Below the pieces are notes generated by a model. It ran no database searches, was not told where the DNA came from, and saw only the letters and a program-made list of their open reading frames with translations. From positions 1-15,561 of the forward strand of contig MLAK01001445.1 of the NCBI GenBank assembly GCA_001839685.1: a DNA stretch of 15,561 nt, given 5' to 3'. The position numbers were made by a program, and so were the translations under genes. The stretch comes from Tritrichomonas foetus. Its lineage: Eukaryota > Parabasalia > Tritrichomonadida > Tritrichomonadidae. The first letter of the stretch is position 1; every line of letters starts with the position of its first letter. Of this stretch, positions 1 to 10,174 are shown in pieces.

Positions 1-41
1 AGTTGGGATAAGTTGAAGCGAAGCTGCAACTTATCACAACT
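1..41. repeat. Strong hairpin / inverted repeat at the left edge
   Basis: Bases 1-15 (AGTTGGGATAAGTTG) are the reverse complement of bases 27-41 (CAACTTATCACAACT) at 14 of 15 positions. The 11-base middle can extend the stem by AGC/GCT around a GAA loop after one A-G mismatch. The arms begin at the first base of the window, so the repeat may continue outside it. It could be the end of a mobile element or a structured 3' end of an unseen neighbouring gene. Nothing in the sequence decides between these. Confidence 0.6.
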
Positions 42-433
42 TATAGGTCTACTAATAATTCCGGTAGGAAGAAATAATAAGTCAATTTTTTCCATAATGA
101 GTTTGGTAACTTCACCATGTTTTGTTCTTTACTTGGTCTAACTTATAAAGCAATCAGAATTATCATCAAATTAAATTATTGGTTTTTTAATTATTATTTC
201 TTTCCAAAGCTGCCCTAAATTAATTTTACAGTTATATAACTTAGTTGTATTAGAATTTATAGAAGTATAAAAGTAAACTTTTTTCTAGAAATTCCAAAAA
301 TAACTAATATTTTATTCAATTATTTCTATTCAATTTACTATTTCAAATTCTTTTGTGTATCCGTTCAATTATTCAGTTATTTCAATTTATACGGAGATTT
401 GAAACATTATTTATTGGGAATTAGTTTTGTGTC
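42..433. other. AT-rich spacer upstream of the BEACH gene
   Basis: About 390 bases of AT-rich DNA with no convincing gene. An ATG at 117, preceded by TCACC, opens only 33 codons of low-complexity hydrophobic sequence. Repeated TTCAATTA-like words occur between about 315 and 390. No TCAYW initiator match lies just upstream of the BEACH start. The nearest is TCATG (432-436), which overlaps the ATG and fails the last consensus position, so the promoter cannot be placed. Confidence 0.5.
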
Positions 434-3400
434 ATGCTTCAGCTAGTTCCTGAATATTTTCCGCCGACAAAAATTCCAGTAACCCCCTTTATCCTAGAAA
501 ATTGTATCACCACGTTTTGCATCGAAAACGATCCAGATTCGCCACAATTATTATACGACTCGAGTTTTACGCATGAAGTTATGATAATGAATTCCAACAT
601 GTCTCAAATGGAAGTCATTTCCGTTCTCTTCGACTTTAACGACCTTTTGAAAACGATCGTCAACGAATCATCTCCAATTACGGCCATGCGAAAACTTTAC
701 GCGATTTCTTTTTACTTAAATCAGTTTTTCAAACAATCTGACAATTCTTTTCTCGAAGAAATGAAGCATGTTTGTGAAATTACATTTTCGGTCTTTAAAT
801 CCAGACCAGAAATGGTTCAACTTGCCGGAGCGTCATTTTCATTTGCATTGACTATGCTTTCATCAAAGTGCCGCGACAATAATCCCAAAATCTCACTCGA
901 CGATGATGTTTTTTTATCAATCTTAAGTATGGCCTTAGAAATTACGAAAATCCCGGATGCACTTAATTTTCATACTACTCAATCTTTCCAAGTTTTCTTT
1001 TTGTCAGTTTTCTATCTTTATTGTCCAAATAGTACTTTGACTGAAAGAACTCAAAATTTATTTCTTGATCTTTTAAATGTAATTGATTTTTCTGTGAATT
1101 GTGATTTTAATTATTTGTCATTATGTAATCGATTAATCTCTTTTTTAAATGACCCTAATTACCCGAGAACCCTCCAAATTGAAACCTATGCATTATTAGC
1201 AAATATTTCTATAAAAATGGAAGAACTTGCAGAATTTTTATTCGACAATGAAAGTTTAAAGCAGTATTCAAACTTTTTGAATCGTGCAACAAATGTATCA
1301 GATGCAAATTACAAGTCAATACCTTATAAACGATATATTGATGTAAAATCTGCTGATATTCCACTAAATGAAATTATTACAGCTAAAACTTTTGAAAAAC
1401 CATATGTTCCTTCGCCAACTATTGATTATATTCCTGATGGAAAAAGTCAGTTTCTGAGTGATAAATTTTTGAGTAAGCTTTTTGAATCAACTTTCACGTT
1501 ATGCAATTCAAATTTAGATAAAAGACTTGAAACACATATAAAATTCATGAAAACTGTCTTCAGATTGGAAAATAAATCTAATTCAATGTTAGTTTTCATT
1601 TCAATTTGGTTCAAAAAGTTCATGTTGATGGATCCAGATGAGGCATATTCTTCTTTAGGTGATTTTAATATTCTTCATCAAATGCTTGATCTTGCAACAT
1701 CTGATTCTTCCCTATTATCTGAATATATTAAAAATATTAATGAGACTTTAGTTTTCATGGTGAAAAATTGTCAACGATCTGATTTCATATTTGAAATATT
1801 TACTAAATTTGAAGAAGATGCGCTTTCTTTATCGATTAATTCTAGTTTCATTAATTTTATGGATCAGTGTGCTTCAGCTGATCAAGTAAAAATTCTGACA
1901 ATTATGAAACATTTAAATTTTGATCAAATATTCACCAACTTACTACTAACATTAAGATCAGATCATGCATCAACAGAAAACCCACCTGAAATTGTTTCTG
2001 CAATTGAAAGATCAAGATCGAATTTATTTGTATTTATTACCAAAATATTTCAATATGATTCACTGAAAAAATACTTTGTATCTTCTGTTGTTTTTATAGA
2101 AACTTTATGTCAAATGATCTTTGAGCCTAATGTTTCTGATTTCGTTTTGTGTGTCATTGGTGACGTTATTATATCATTGAAATCAAGTGATTCGCAATTA
2201 CACGAAATTATTCTCTTCTTCCAAAAGCAATTTTGTAAAACTGATGAACCATCGCATATTTTATTAAGTCAAAAAATTTTGAAAAGTGTTGTTGGGTACT
2301 TTTCCAGGAATCCAAATGAATGTGCAATTGTGTTTTTAAATACATCATTCTTCCAAACGTTAGATGAATTTGTATGTTTCACCAAATCAAATGATGATTT
2401 GTTTTGTCTTTTCCATATTTTCCAAGATTGCTCCTCTATTGATGATCAAACAAAAGACTACCTGCTAGATTTAAATCCATTTCAATCTCTGGCACCTGTC
2501 ATTGAATCACAAATTATGAATGATGATATTAAAAATAAACTATGGTCTATTGTTTGTGGAGTTGAATGTACATTCATGGATCATGTTCGTGTATTGAAGA
2601 ACTCAGCACCATTGGCACTTTTATTCCGTGCAATGAAACGATCACGTGAAACATTAACGCAATTTTTGGCTTTTATCCGTCAATGTTGTGAAAAAGGCTT
2701 AAATACTGCATTAGAAGTGAATTATGGTGAATTTCCTTCACTGTTGATTGATATTATTCATGAATATCGAAATCATGAGCAATCTGATGATCTTTTCGAA
2801 GAAACTGTAAGTTTATTATCAGTTTTGGCACAGAATTCTATGAAATCCAAAGATTTATTGTCCATGTTTCAATCATTAACGCTTTTACCAAACAATAAAA
2901 GGCCATTTTTCACTGTCAAAGTTTTGCAATGCCTTCTTCAGATTTTCAATTCTAATAATCATGGGGCACCTTCATTTTTACGATCGTATAATAAAAAGCC
3001 TTTAATTACATTTCCAAAAATTCCTTTACAAGAACCAATCACCGAGTTCTCCATTTTCATGGATGTCAAATTCAAAAGGTTCGGACAAAGAGGTACATGT
3101 GAAATATTCTATATAAAGACACATGATTTTACTATTGGTTTTTGGTTAACTAGCAATCATTTCTATTTAACAATTCAAAAACAAAACTTAACATTCCAAA
3201 AGGTGGTACCAATCGAATTTGAAATGGAGAAATGGATACAAATTGCTTTCATTTTTTCAAAACAATTGTTTACAATCTACATTGATGGAATTAACAAATT
3301 CGATTTAAAGATTCCCATTATTGAATTGAATACAAAAATCATATCATGCTTCTGTATTAAAAACATTTGGTGTTGTATATCATCATTTTATTTCTTTTCA

Positions 3401-6400
3401 CATGGATATGACATTCGCTATGTCAAAATGATGTCTCGACTACCAAAAACATCTGCAACTACATTCCAAAACTATGAAAAAGATGAATTTCCGCAATATT
3501 GCCGTTCTTTATTTACAGGTGAATTATCTGAATGCGCAGTTTATTTATATCATGCAGGAGCGAAATATTCAAAGAATTTGCCTAACCTGGCAATTAAATA
3601 TTCTGGTTATCCAGCTATCTTTTCTGGTCATTCATTTAATTACCTTCCTCAACCGAAATATATGCTTCATTGTGTTGGTGGTATTCCAACTTTATTCCCA
3701 TTCTTCGCACAATTAGATCAGCCTTTCTGTCAAGAATTGTTGCCGACATTGATTTCATTAATTGCTGCATCATTTAATAATTGTGCAGTTAATCAAGAAG
3801 AATTTTACCAAATTAATGGTTTCCAAGTTATTGCTTATTTAATTACTTGTTCAAAGCTGTCCAATATATCTATTGAATTTATTGACAAATTGATTGAATT
3901 ACTCAAAAGTGTTGATTATCGAGGATTGGTGAAGCAAATGTATAGTTTCTTGTTTTTCGATGTTCAGATTTGGATTTATTTACCAATTGATCGACAAGTA
4001 TATTTATATGAAAAAGTTATTAAAATATTCAATGAAATGACAATTGACACTAAGAAAATGATTGTGAGTAGTCTTAGATTCCATGATTTATTAATGATGA
4101 TGAGAGTTTGTTTATGGACAAAACCATGTTATCCAGAAATCTGTCTATTTGATAAACCAAAAATTGACAAAAATACAAAAGAAATTGAAGCTGAAAGGCC
4201 TTCTGACGTTTCAGTAATCCGGAAACACTTTTGGCACTTTGCTAAATTAATCTCTGATGTTATATTCACCAAAAGAGATGCTGTAACACTTTGTTTCTGT
4301 TCCTTCGAAGTTCGTGATATTGAATTGTGTGTAGAAACACTAAAAATGCTAATACTTTTAATAAGAAAACGAACTGGTCCATTAATAGAAACATTAACGA
4401 AAATGTTCAATTTTGAAGAATTCTTCCCGTTACTACTAACCATCAATGAAACCCTTCGAGTTAAATGCATGCATATATTTTATCAATTTTCACAAAATGA
4501 TTTGATTCATCTTCTTGAGCCTTATACAATTGAAGAATGGATTGATATCATTTGTTTGTATATCAACAACAAAAATATATCTACTGTTTTTGCTGATACA
4601 ATATTTGGTTATATGTTTGGATTATTCACACCGGGTGGAAAATTAACTATCAAAATATCAGTTACACCTCTAGAAAATCATAGTCCAATATTTTCAATGG
4701 TTCAATTACTACCACTTGCATTAATGTCAATGTCTGAAATGAATGAAAGTGTTGCTAGTAATTATGCAATGTGGTTAGATAAAGCAATTCGTGTAAATCA
4801 AAATTCAATATGTATACTTAAATTAAAAGATTGGTATCATCATTTCATGAATTTATTCATCAGCAGATCTAAAAATGGAAAAATTGATGAGCCATGTTCA
4901 TTACTCTTGAATGCATTGGCATCTTTATATGTTGATTCTGGAATGAGCTATCCAAAAGATTATGCACTATTTAACACAAATGTGTTTATGAATATTTATT
5001 CATTAGAAAAATTCATCAATGGTGATGTTAACCATCTTTTTGGAATATTCTTAACTCAAATTTTAGATAATTTCCTGTTAAAAAAAATTGTGCCAGATAC
5101 TATTGTTAATTCGTATGTTAATATTATCTTTAACTATTTATTCTTCATTCCAGAATCCGATGTTTATTACAATCCTCAATTTGGAGATGTTAGTCAATCA
5201 CATTTTAATATTTCCTATCAACAACTATGGAAATATAGATTGAAAGGCGAGAAAATTAGTATTATATTTGCTTATGGAACAAGAACATCAAAAGATGGAA
5301 GGTGGGTTGATGCTCAACTCGCTGAACGATTTTGTCAGTTATTTACACTATTTCCAAGTATTAATGATGATTCCGATCTATTTTCATTTTCTTTCACATT
5401 AGGTATTGGACTGTCGCATATTGATGACTTTCATATGTTTTCGAAGCATATTCGTGCATTAACTGCATATTTACCAAATATTGATAAGCCAACTGAGCAA
5501 CAAATGAAAATCTTCATGAATTTCTTTTCTGGTTTAGTAAAAACATATTTGAAAACAGGAACTGAGCATGAAAGTCATGCTTATTTATTTGAATTCACCA
5601 AAATATTTCCAAATATCATTTCCGAATTATTTAACTATGATGTTAATTGGGGAGATACTTTTGTTTCATTTGAAGAGAATTTTATCAATAATGGACACCA
5701 TTTTGCCTATCAGGCAATTGAACAATTTTCGAGTGAAATTGAAATTTCTTTAGATCAGCAAGCGATTTCCCATGGAAAAAGCATTACGAAAGAATACTCT
5801 GATTCCGTTGATTCTCGAAAGAATTATGAAAAGCCAAATTCAGCTGAACATATAATGAAAATAAACAAACAAGTCATTATTCAACTTCGGAAATATGCCA
5901 CTGATGTTAAACATAGTAAATCTAAGGGCCTTAAGAAATATGTTGGAATTTGGAGAATTCTATCAAGTGAACGTGGACCATGGAGGCAGCCAGAACTAAA
6001 AGAAAATCACCATTGGAAACTCGATAAATCTAATCAAAATCACTTAACACGTGGTTTAATGACTGAGAACTTTAATTTCAACGACCACAAAGATGCGTCA
6101 TTAATGCGAGAAGCAGGAAATCCAAGTAATGCTGCTGAAGAGTATCAAAGCCATCTAAAACAACTAAGAATCACTGATTTTGCAGGTGATAAAACTGTTT
6201 TAGCGTTATTTGATACAAATGAAATTGATGAAAGTGAAAAGAGGCGAATTAATAATGATGTTATCATTGCATTAGATGCTAAATTAGTTACATTAAAATC
6301 TGTAACAAGTGGAACATTCCTTCTTACAAATGATATGGTGATATTTGACTCACCAAAATATATTGAAATTGAACTTGATACCATTAGATCCATATTTTTA

Positions 6401-8362
6401 AGAAGGTATTTATTGATGGATACATCAATTGAAATATTTGCTACTAATCATTTAAGTTACTTCTTTGATTTCGTTGAAGGTCAACGCGATCAACTCATCA
6501 AAGAATTTGTTAAACTGAAACTAAAGAATATGATATTTATTCAAAAAACGTATGATTGTATCAATCCATTATTATCTAAAACCCAAAAACAATGGATGGA
6601 TGGGAAAATGTCTAATTTTGAATATTTGATGTCAATTAATACGTTTGCTGGAAGAACATATAATGATCTTGCTCAATATCCTGTCTTTCCTTGGATTCTT
6701 TCTGATTACACAAGCGATACATTGGATTTGGATGATCCCAATAATTATAGAGATTTATCCATTCCAATTGGTGCATATTGTAAAGAAAGACTTGATCAAA
6801 TGGTTGAAAGAATGGAAGCAAGTGAAGGTAAAGCTAATCATTATTTGTATGGTTCATTTTATTCATCTGCTGCCGTTGTAATTGGATTTATGATTCGTGT
6901 AGAACCATTTACATCATTACATATTAAATTACAAAGTGGTAGATTTGATATCCCTGATCGATTATTCCAATCAATTCCCCGAACATGGAATTCTGTTAAA
7001 ACATTATCTATGGACTTTAGAGAACTGATTCCAGAATTTTTCTTTTTCCCAGATTTCCTGGTGAATTCGAATCATTTTGATCTCGGTCCAAAAATTAATG
7101 ATGTTGAACTTCCTAGATGGGCTAAATCACCGCGTGATTTTGTTGATAAAAATCGAATTGCATTGGAATCACCATTTGTTACAAGGGCACTACCAAGATG
7201 GATTGATATGATCTTTGGAATAACATCAAGAGGTGAACCATGCTATAAAATTTACAATATTTTTAATCCATTATTCTTCCCTGAAGGTATTGCTGAAGAT
7301 GTAAAAGGAAATGAAGATAGAAAAATCTTTAGAACAGAATTCGCTGCATGTTTTGGACAGGCACCACAGCAATTGTTTAAAGAGAGACATCCTAAACGTC
7401 CAAAAATGCAAAGAAAACTTAAGCCAGCTGATTCATCTACTATTTTTGATTGTACATCACCAGTTTTATCAATGGAAGTAAATGGTGCTAAAATTATTGT
7501 AATTAACTCTCAATTTGAACTATTTACTTTTGATGTCGATGGAAAACAGACATCTCCCAAGGAACAATTACCAAACAGTGTGCCAATATCTGAAGATGAT
7601 GTTATTCCAATGACCAAACTTGTTCGAACATTTCAAGGCACTGTATTGTTTTCCACACTTTGGGATATTTCATTTTCCCTGTATAAAATCGGTGAAGGGA
7701 TTAAACATGTAAAAAGAATGAATGTTAAAAATGTCTCAGCTTTGGCTATTTCTGAACATAGATACATTACTGGTTCCCAAGATAGTACAGTCATGATTTG
7801 GAAAAATGATATTGAAAATATACAAATACCCTTAACTATTTTATTCAAGCATAAAAGTACAGTGAACTCAGTTGATATTAATGAAATATGTAATATTGCA
7901 GTATCTTCTTCTCGTGATGGTTCAATTGTTACAACTTCATTAATGTCTGGTGAATTTATTAAACTTATTACAATTCAAGATGGTGATCCAATTAGTGTAA
8001 AAGTAGCAAATTCTGGTACAATTTGTGTTGGAATTGTTAAAGCAGATAAAAGTTTAGTTAAAGCTTATGATATCAACTTAAATGAAATTAGGGAACATTT
8101 ATTTGAAAGCAGAATTGTCTGTTGGAAGATTTTTGAATGGTACGATGGTTCCGAATATTTAGTTGTGGCGATGAAAAATAATTCTGTTTCAATCATTAGT
8201 TTGCCATTTTTCGAAAATGTTTGGCATGCAGAAACTGTTGATTTTAATGTTTCTGTAATCCAAGTAATGGAGAAACCAAAGACTCTGTTAATGGGAACGC
8301 TTTTTGGCAAAGTGATTGCCATTAAACTTGAAGAATTACAGATACTTTCAGATGAGAAATAA
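434..8362 (+). CDS. Large BEACH-domain protein (LRBA/neurobeachin/WDFY type)
   Basis: This is a 2642-residue scaffold of the BEACH family, whose members act in vesicle traffic, lysosome biology and autophagy at membranes. Residues 1-860 are a helical, armadillo-like region. Residues 868-1000 form a ConA-like lectin fold, recognisable by WIQIAFIFSK and TIYIDG. A charged helical middle follows. The conserved pre-PH segment around 1845-1890 contains ERGPWRQPEL and HHWKLD. The PH-BEACH domain is at about 1943-2040 and the BEACH domain at about 2052-2323. BEACH motifs visible are SNFEYLM, GRTYNDLAQYPVFPW (from 2073), RVEPFTSLHIKLQSGRFD (about 2155), ELIPEFFFFPDFL (2197), RWIDMIFG (about 2255) and FGQAPQQLF (2307). 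Degenerate WD40 repeats run from about 2338 to the end, with GSQDSTVMIW at 2447 and SRDGS near 2493. Length and domain order match animal LRBA and neurobeachin, and there is no FYVE domain. The usual FHYGTHYSS is HYLYGSFYSS here. The reading frame is intact and has no intron. The exact start is uncertain because no clear initiator precedes it. Its first 530 bases are much richer in CpG than the rest. Confidence 0.95.
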   Translation: MLQLVPEYFPPTKIPVTPFILENCITTFCIENDPDSPQLLYDSSFTHEVMIMNSNMSQMEVISVLFDFNDLLKTIVNESSPITAMRKLYAISFYLNQFFKQSDNSFLEEMKHVCEITFSVFKSRPEMVQLAGASFSFALTMLSSKCRDNNPKISLDDDVFLSILSMALEITKIPDALNFHTTQSFQVFFLSVFYLYCPNSTLTERTQNLFLDLLNVIDFSVNCDFNYLSLCNRLISFLNDPNYPRTLQIETYALLANISIKMEELAEFLFDNESLKQYSNFLNRATNVSDANYKSIPYKRYIDVKSADIPLNEIITAKTFEKPYVPSPTIDYIPDGKSQFLSDKFLSKLFESTFTLCNSNLDKRLETHIKFMKTVFRLENKSNSMLVFISIWFKKFMLMDPDEAYSSLGDFNILHQMLDLATSDSSLLSEYIKNINETLVFMVKNCQRSDFIFEIFTKFEEDALSLSINSSFINFMDQCASADQVKILTIMKHLNFDQIFTNLLLTLRSDHASTENPPEIVSAIERSRSNLFVFITKIFQYDSLKKYFVSSVVFIETLCQMIFEPNVSDFVLCVIGDVIISLKSSDSQLHEIILFFQKQFCKTDEPSHILLSQKILKSVVGYFSRNPNECAIVFLNTSFFQTLDEFVCFTKSNDDLFCLFHIFQDCSSIDDQTKDYLLDLNPFQSLAPVIESQIMNDDIKNKLWSIVCGVECTFMDHVRVLKNSAPLALLFRAMKRSRETLTQFLAFIRQCCEKGLNTALEVNYGEFPSLLIDIIHEYRNHEQSDDLFEETVSLLSVLAQNSMKSKDLLSMFQSLTLLPNNKRPFFTVKVLQCLLQIFNSNNHGAPSFLRSYNKKPLITFPKIPLQEPITEFSIFMDVKFKRFGQRGTCEIFYIKTHDFTIGFWLTSNHFYLTIQKQNLTFQKVVPIEFEMEKWIQIAFIFSKQLFTIYIDGINKFDLKIPIIELNTKIISCFCIKNIWCCISSFYFFSHGYDIRYVKMMSRLPKTSATTFQNYEKDEFPQYCRSLFTGELSECAVYLYHAGAKYSKNLPNLAIKYSGYPAIFSGHSFNYLPQPKYMLHCVGGIPTLFPFFAQLDQPFCQELLPTLISLIAASFNNCAVNQEEFYQINGFQVIAYLITCSKLSNISIEFIDKLIELLKSVDYRGLVKQMYSFLFFDVQIWIYLPIDRQVYLYEKVIKIFNEMTIDTKKMIVSSLRFHDLLMMMRVCLWTKPCYPEICLFDKPKIDKNTKEIEAERPSDVSVIRKHFWHFAKLISDVIFTKRDAVTLCFCSFEVRDIELCVETLKMLILLIRKRTGPLIETLTKMFNFEEFFPLLLTINETLRVKCMHIFYQFSQNDLIHLLEPYTIEEWIDIICLYINNKNISTVFADTIFGYMFGLFTPGGKLTIKISVTPLENHSPIFSMVQLLPLALMSMSEMNESVASNYAMWLDKAIRVNQNSICILKLKDWYHHFMNLFISRSKNGKIDEPCSLLLNALASLYVDSGMSYPKDYALFNTNVFMNIYSLEKFINGDVNHLFGIFLTQILDNFLLKKIVPDTIVNSYVNIIFNYLFFIPESDVYYNPQFGDVSQSHFNISYQQLWKYRLKGEKISIIFAYGTRTSKDGRWVDAQLAERFCQLFTLFPSINDDSDLFSFSFTLGIGLSHIDDFHMFSKHIRALTAYLPNIDKPTEQQMKIFMNFFSGLVKTYLKTGTEHESHAYLFEFTKIFPNIISELFNYDVNWGDTFVSFEENFINNGHHFAYQAIEQFSSEIEISLDQQAISHGKSITKEYSDSVDSRKNYEKPNSAEHIMKINKQVIIQLRKYATDVKHSKSKGLKKYVGIWRILSSERGPWRQPELKENHHWKLDKSNQNHLTRGLMTENFNFNDHKDASLMREAGNPSNAAEEYQSHLKQLRITDFAGDKTVLALFDTNEIDESEKRRINNDVIIALDAKLVTLKSVTSGTFLLTNDMVIFDSPKYIEIELDTIRSIFLRRYLLMDTSIEIFATNHLSYFFDFVEGQRDQLIKEFVKLKLKNMIFIQKTYDCINPLLSKTQKQWMDGKMSNFEYLMSINTFAGRTYNDLAQYPVFPWILSDYTSDTLDLDDPNNYRDLSIPIGAYCKERLDQMVERMEASEGKANHYLYGSFYSSAAVVIGFMIRVEPFTSLHIKLQSGRFDIPDRLFQSIPRTWNSVKTLSMDFRELIPEFFFFPDFLVNSNHFDLGPKINDVELPRWAKSPRDFVDKNRIALESPFVTRALPRWIDMIFGITSRGEPCYKIYNIFNPLFFPEGIAEDVKGNEDRKIFRTEFAACFGQAPQQLFKERHPKRPKMQRKLKPADSSTIFDCTSPVLSMEVNGAKIIVINSQFELFTFDVDGKQTSPKEQLPNSVPISEDDVIPMTKLVRTFQGTVLFSTLWDISFSLYKIGEGIKHVKRMNVKNVSALAISEHRYITGSQDSTVMIWKNDIENIQIPLTILFKHKSTVNSVDINEICNIAVSSSRDGSIVTTSLMSGEFIKLITIQDGDPISVKVANSGTICVGIVKADKSLVKAYDINLNEIREHLFESRIVCWKIFEWYDGSEYLVVAMKNNSVSIISLPFFENVWHAETVDFNVSVIQVMEKPKTLLMGTLFGKVIAIKLEELQILSDEK

Positions 8363-8600
8363 CAAATCACTTATTCAACGAAACTACTTCAGTTTATCAT
8401 AAGTGATCATACTTATAATTAGAATTTTAAGAGCATATTTCACACATGAAAAAGAAAACTATTTTTTGTTTATATATAAAAATTTTGTGAATAAAAAATC
8501 CTTTCTATTAGAAAATAATTAATAATTTCCATAAATAAATATGAAATGATAATCTTTGATATTATTAGATATCATTTGATGTCAGGGTAGACTTGTTTAA
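8363..8600. other. Convergent intergenic spacer between BEACH and Myb genes
   Basis: 238 AT-rich bases separate two stop codons that face each other, so this stretch holds the 3' ends of both transcripts. The BEACH stop is followed by C (TAAC), so it does not itself form TAAA. TAAAAA-type words occur about 110 to 130 bases downstream, at about 8475-8500. On the minus strand the Myb stop is followed within two bases by TTAAA. No ORF or stable structure is evident. Confidence 0.5.
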
Positions 8601-9221
8601 TTATGCAAAATATATTAATGACTCACAATTTTCGGAACTCCATTCTTCATTATCAACACAGTTGCAAACACTAAATACACTATCTTCATTTTCAATGACT
8701 GGATAGATATTAGTTTCATGAAAAGCGTTTGGAATGGTTTCATTTTGAGTTTCTTGGAAATTGGAAGTTGGAATTTCTTGAATCTGTTGAATCATCAAAT
8801 TCTGGTCACTATTCGATGAAGTCATATGATTTATCAGTGGCATAATTAAATGAGTTTGCGGAATTTTGATAGATTCAAAACTCTTCTCTCCTTTTTTTGT
8901 CTTAACACGTGTGATTCGCATGAACCTGTTTTTAATAATCACGTCGGTCCTCCTTGGGAAAAAAGCAGAAATTAATGCCCATTTTTTCCCAAACTCGTCA
9001 ACTTTTCGTAGTAATAATTGATCTTCTTCTTGAGTCCAAGGCTCCTTGCTTACGTTTGGACTTAAATAATTGGTGTATCTTTCCCTAATTTGACGAGCAC
9101 TTCGACCTGGTGTTTTTTTGGCCATCTCTTTCCATCCACATGCGCCATATTCTATCACAAGTTGCATAATCAAATTGTCTTCATTCTTTGTAAAGTGATT
9201 GCGGCTTTGAGGGGTTTTCAT
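8601..9221 (-). CDS. R2R3 Myb-like transcription factor, trichomonad type
   Basis: This 206-residue protein is probably a nuclear, sequence-specific DNA-binding factor. It has two tandem Myb repeats. The first is at about residues 9-53: HFTKNED, GW at 29-30, and RQIRERYTNYL. The second is at about 60-104: PWTQEED, FGKKW ending at W81, and IIKNRF. As in other divergent protist Mybs, some spacing tryptophans are replaced: F10 and Y49 in the first repeat, F100 in the second. The C-terminal half is rich in Q, N, S, T and acidic residues, looks disordered, and could be a regulatory tail. The reading frame extends 26 codons further upstream to 9299. I chose the ATG at 9221 because TCAYW initiator matches lie 10 and 3 bases upstream of it, inside that extension, and because the extension has no Myb-like sequence. 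The family is near certain. The target genes cannot be read from the sequence. Confidence 0.9.
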   Translation of the reverse strand: MKTPQSRNHFTKNEDNLIMQLVIEYGACGWKEMAKKTPGRSARQIRERYTNYLSPNVSKEPWTQEEDQLLLRKVDEFGKKWALISAFFPRRTDVIIKNRFMRITRVKTKKGEKSFESIKIPQTHLIMPLINHMTSSNSDQNLMIQQIQEIPTSNFQETQNETIPNAFHETNIYPVIENEDSVFSVCNCVDNEEWSSENCESLIYFA

Positions 9222-9233
9222 TATGAATTGTGA
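9222..9233 (-). promoter_or_regulatory. Two initiator (Inr)-like motifs of the Myb gene
   Basis: Read on the minus strand, TCACA (9233-9229) and TCATA (9226-9222) both fit the trichomonad initiator TCAYW, in which A is the transcription start. They would give 5' leaders of 10 and 3 bases, typical of the very short leaders known in Trichomonas. They decide the start codon, since transcripts beginning here would lack the upstream ATG at 9299. The motif is short, so part of the match could be chance. Confidence 0.5.
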
Positions 9234-9974
9234 ATAATTTCTTATTTCAATTCTAAAAATTCTGTTGAAATGGATAATAGTGTGTTCTTTAGTGAGCATT
9301 TAATACTTGCAAAACGAAACTTGTCAAACGGAAAAAAAAACATTTCCGAAATATTTTGATGATAGCTTAGTCAGTGAAATCAATCTATTTAGAGACTTAC
9401 CTAATATTTGTAGGAAACTCTATTTTTTTATCGGCGAGAAATACGCTAATTTTTCAAAGGAGGCTAAATTCTTGTCGATTTTCATTTTGTTTCCACAATT
9501 TGAGACTCCATCCCATAATTATGACTTAGTTTAAATTTCTCTCTCTTTCTACTCCTGCTAGTGAACATTATATTATGCTTTTGTCAAATTACTTCAACTA
9601 ATCCTTGGTGAATAACATTTTTACTCCAAATCACGATCAAAATTCCAATATTCCTTAAAATTATTGTCATCCACATTGTAAATTCACACTTATCTATATC
9701 AATGTGACACAATTACGCTTTTTTAACAGTAATAATTTGGGATTCATACCATAAGATAAACTTTTCGATAAAATTGTATTATATATTAGATATATAAGTT
9801 GCAATAATGCTTAGGTTGCAGTAAATCAGCATAATCAATGATAAATTTATTCTTCCCAATTAAAAAAATGTTTATAGAATTTTCACGCAGAATATTATAA
9901 ATAAATAAAGTTTAAATGAAAATGTGTGTATGTAGAAAACTCATTCGAAATTGTTTTTATTTTCTAATTTCAGA
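9234..9974. other. AT-rich spacer between Myb and eL8 genes
   Basis: No supported gene. A 75-codon open frame on the plus strand at 9307-9534 begins with TTG and contains no ATG. It is therefore not a credible gene as it stands, although its protein-like composition could reflect an old remnant. The remainder is AT-rich with no recognisable tRNA, snRNA or repeat array. Regulatory elements for the divergent Myb and eL8 units must lie here or in the candidate ORF next to it, but none could be identified. Confidence 0.4.
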
Positions 9975-10166
9975 TTAGATCATATAAAAATTGATTTTAA
10001 AACAAATACTTAGAAGGATAATAAAGGTTTTTTCAAAAGAATAGTTGTTTTTGTTGTGATTTTTTTTCCCCTTATCGACAATCATTTCACAACAGTCATC
10101 AATGATTTCTGGATTCAATTTAGGATCCAAACAAACTATTTCAAAAAAAGCGGTTTGATGGGCCAT
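9975..10166 (-). CDS. Possible small ORF, 63 residues, head-to-head with eL8
   Basis: I do not recognise this protein and it may not be a gene. It starts with ATG at 10166, leaving only 14 bases to the divergent eL8 start codon. The first 35 residues (MAHQTAFFEIVCLDPKLNPE, then IIDDCCEMIVDKG) have an ordinary, mildly acidic protein composition. The last third is Asn/Lys-rich and then hydrophobic, as expected from AT-rich noncoding DNA. No TCAYW initiator precedes it. It could be a truncated 5' gene fragment or a chance frame in the eL8 promoter. Confidence 0.2.
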   Translation of the reverse strand: MAHQTAFFEIVCLDPKLNPEIIDDCCEMIVDKGKKNHNKNNYSFEKTFIILLSICFKINFYMI

Positions 10167-10174
10167 TTTTTATC

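Noticed and set aside
117..218. Small ORF of 33 codons preceded by TCACC
   Set aside because: Too short, hydrophobic and Tyr/Phe-rich as expected from AT-rich DNA. The initiator match is imperfect.
9307..9534. 75-codon plus-strand open frame with protein-like composition
   Set aside because: It starts with TTG, contains no ATG, and begins directly after a stop codon. No family was recognised. It may be a remnant, but it cannot be supported as a gene.
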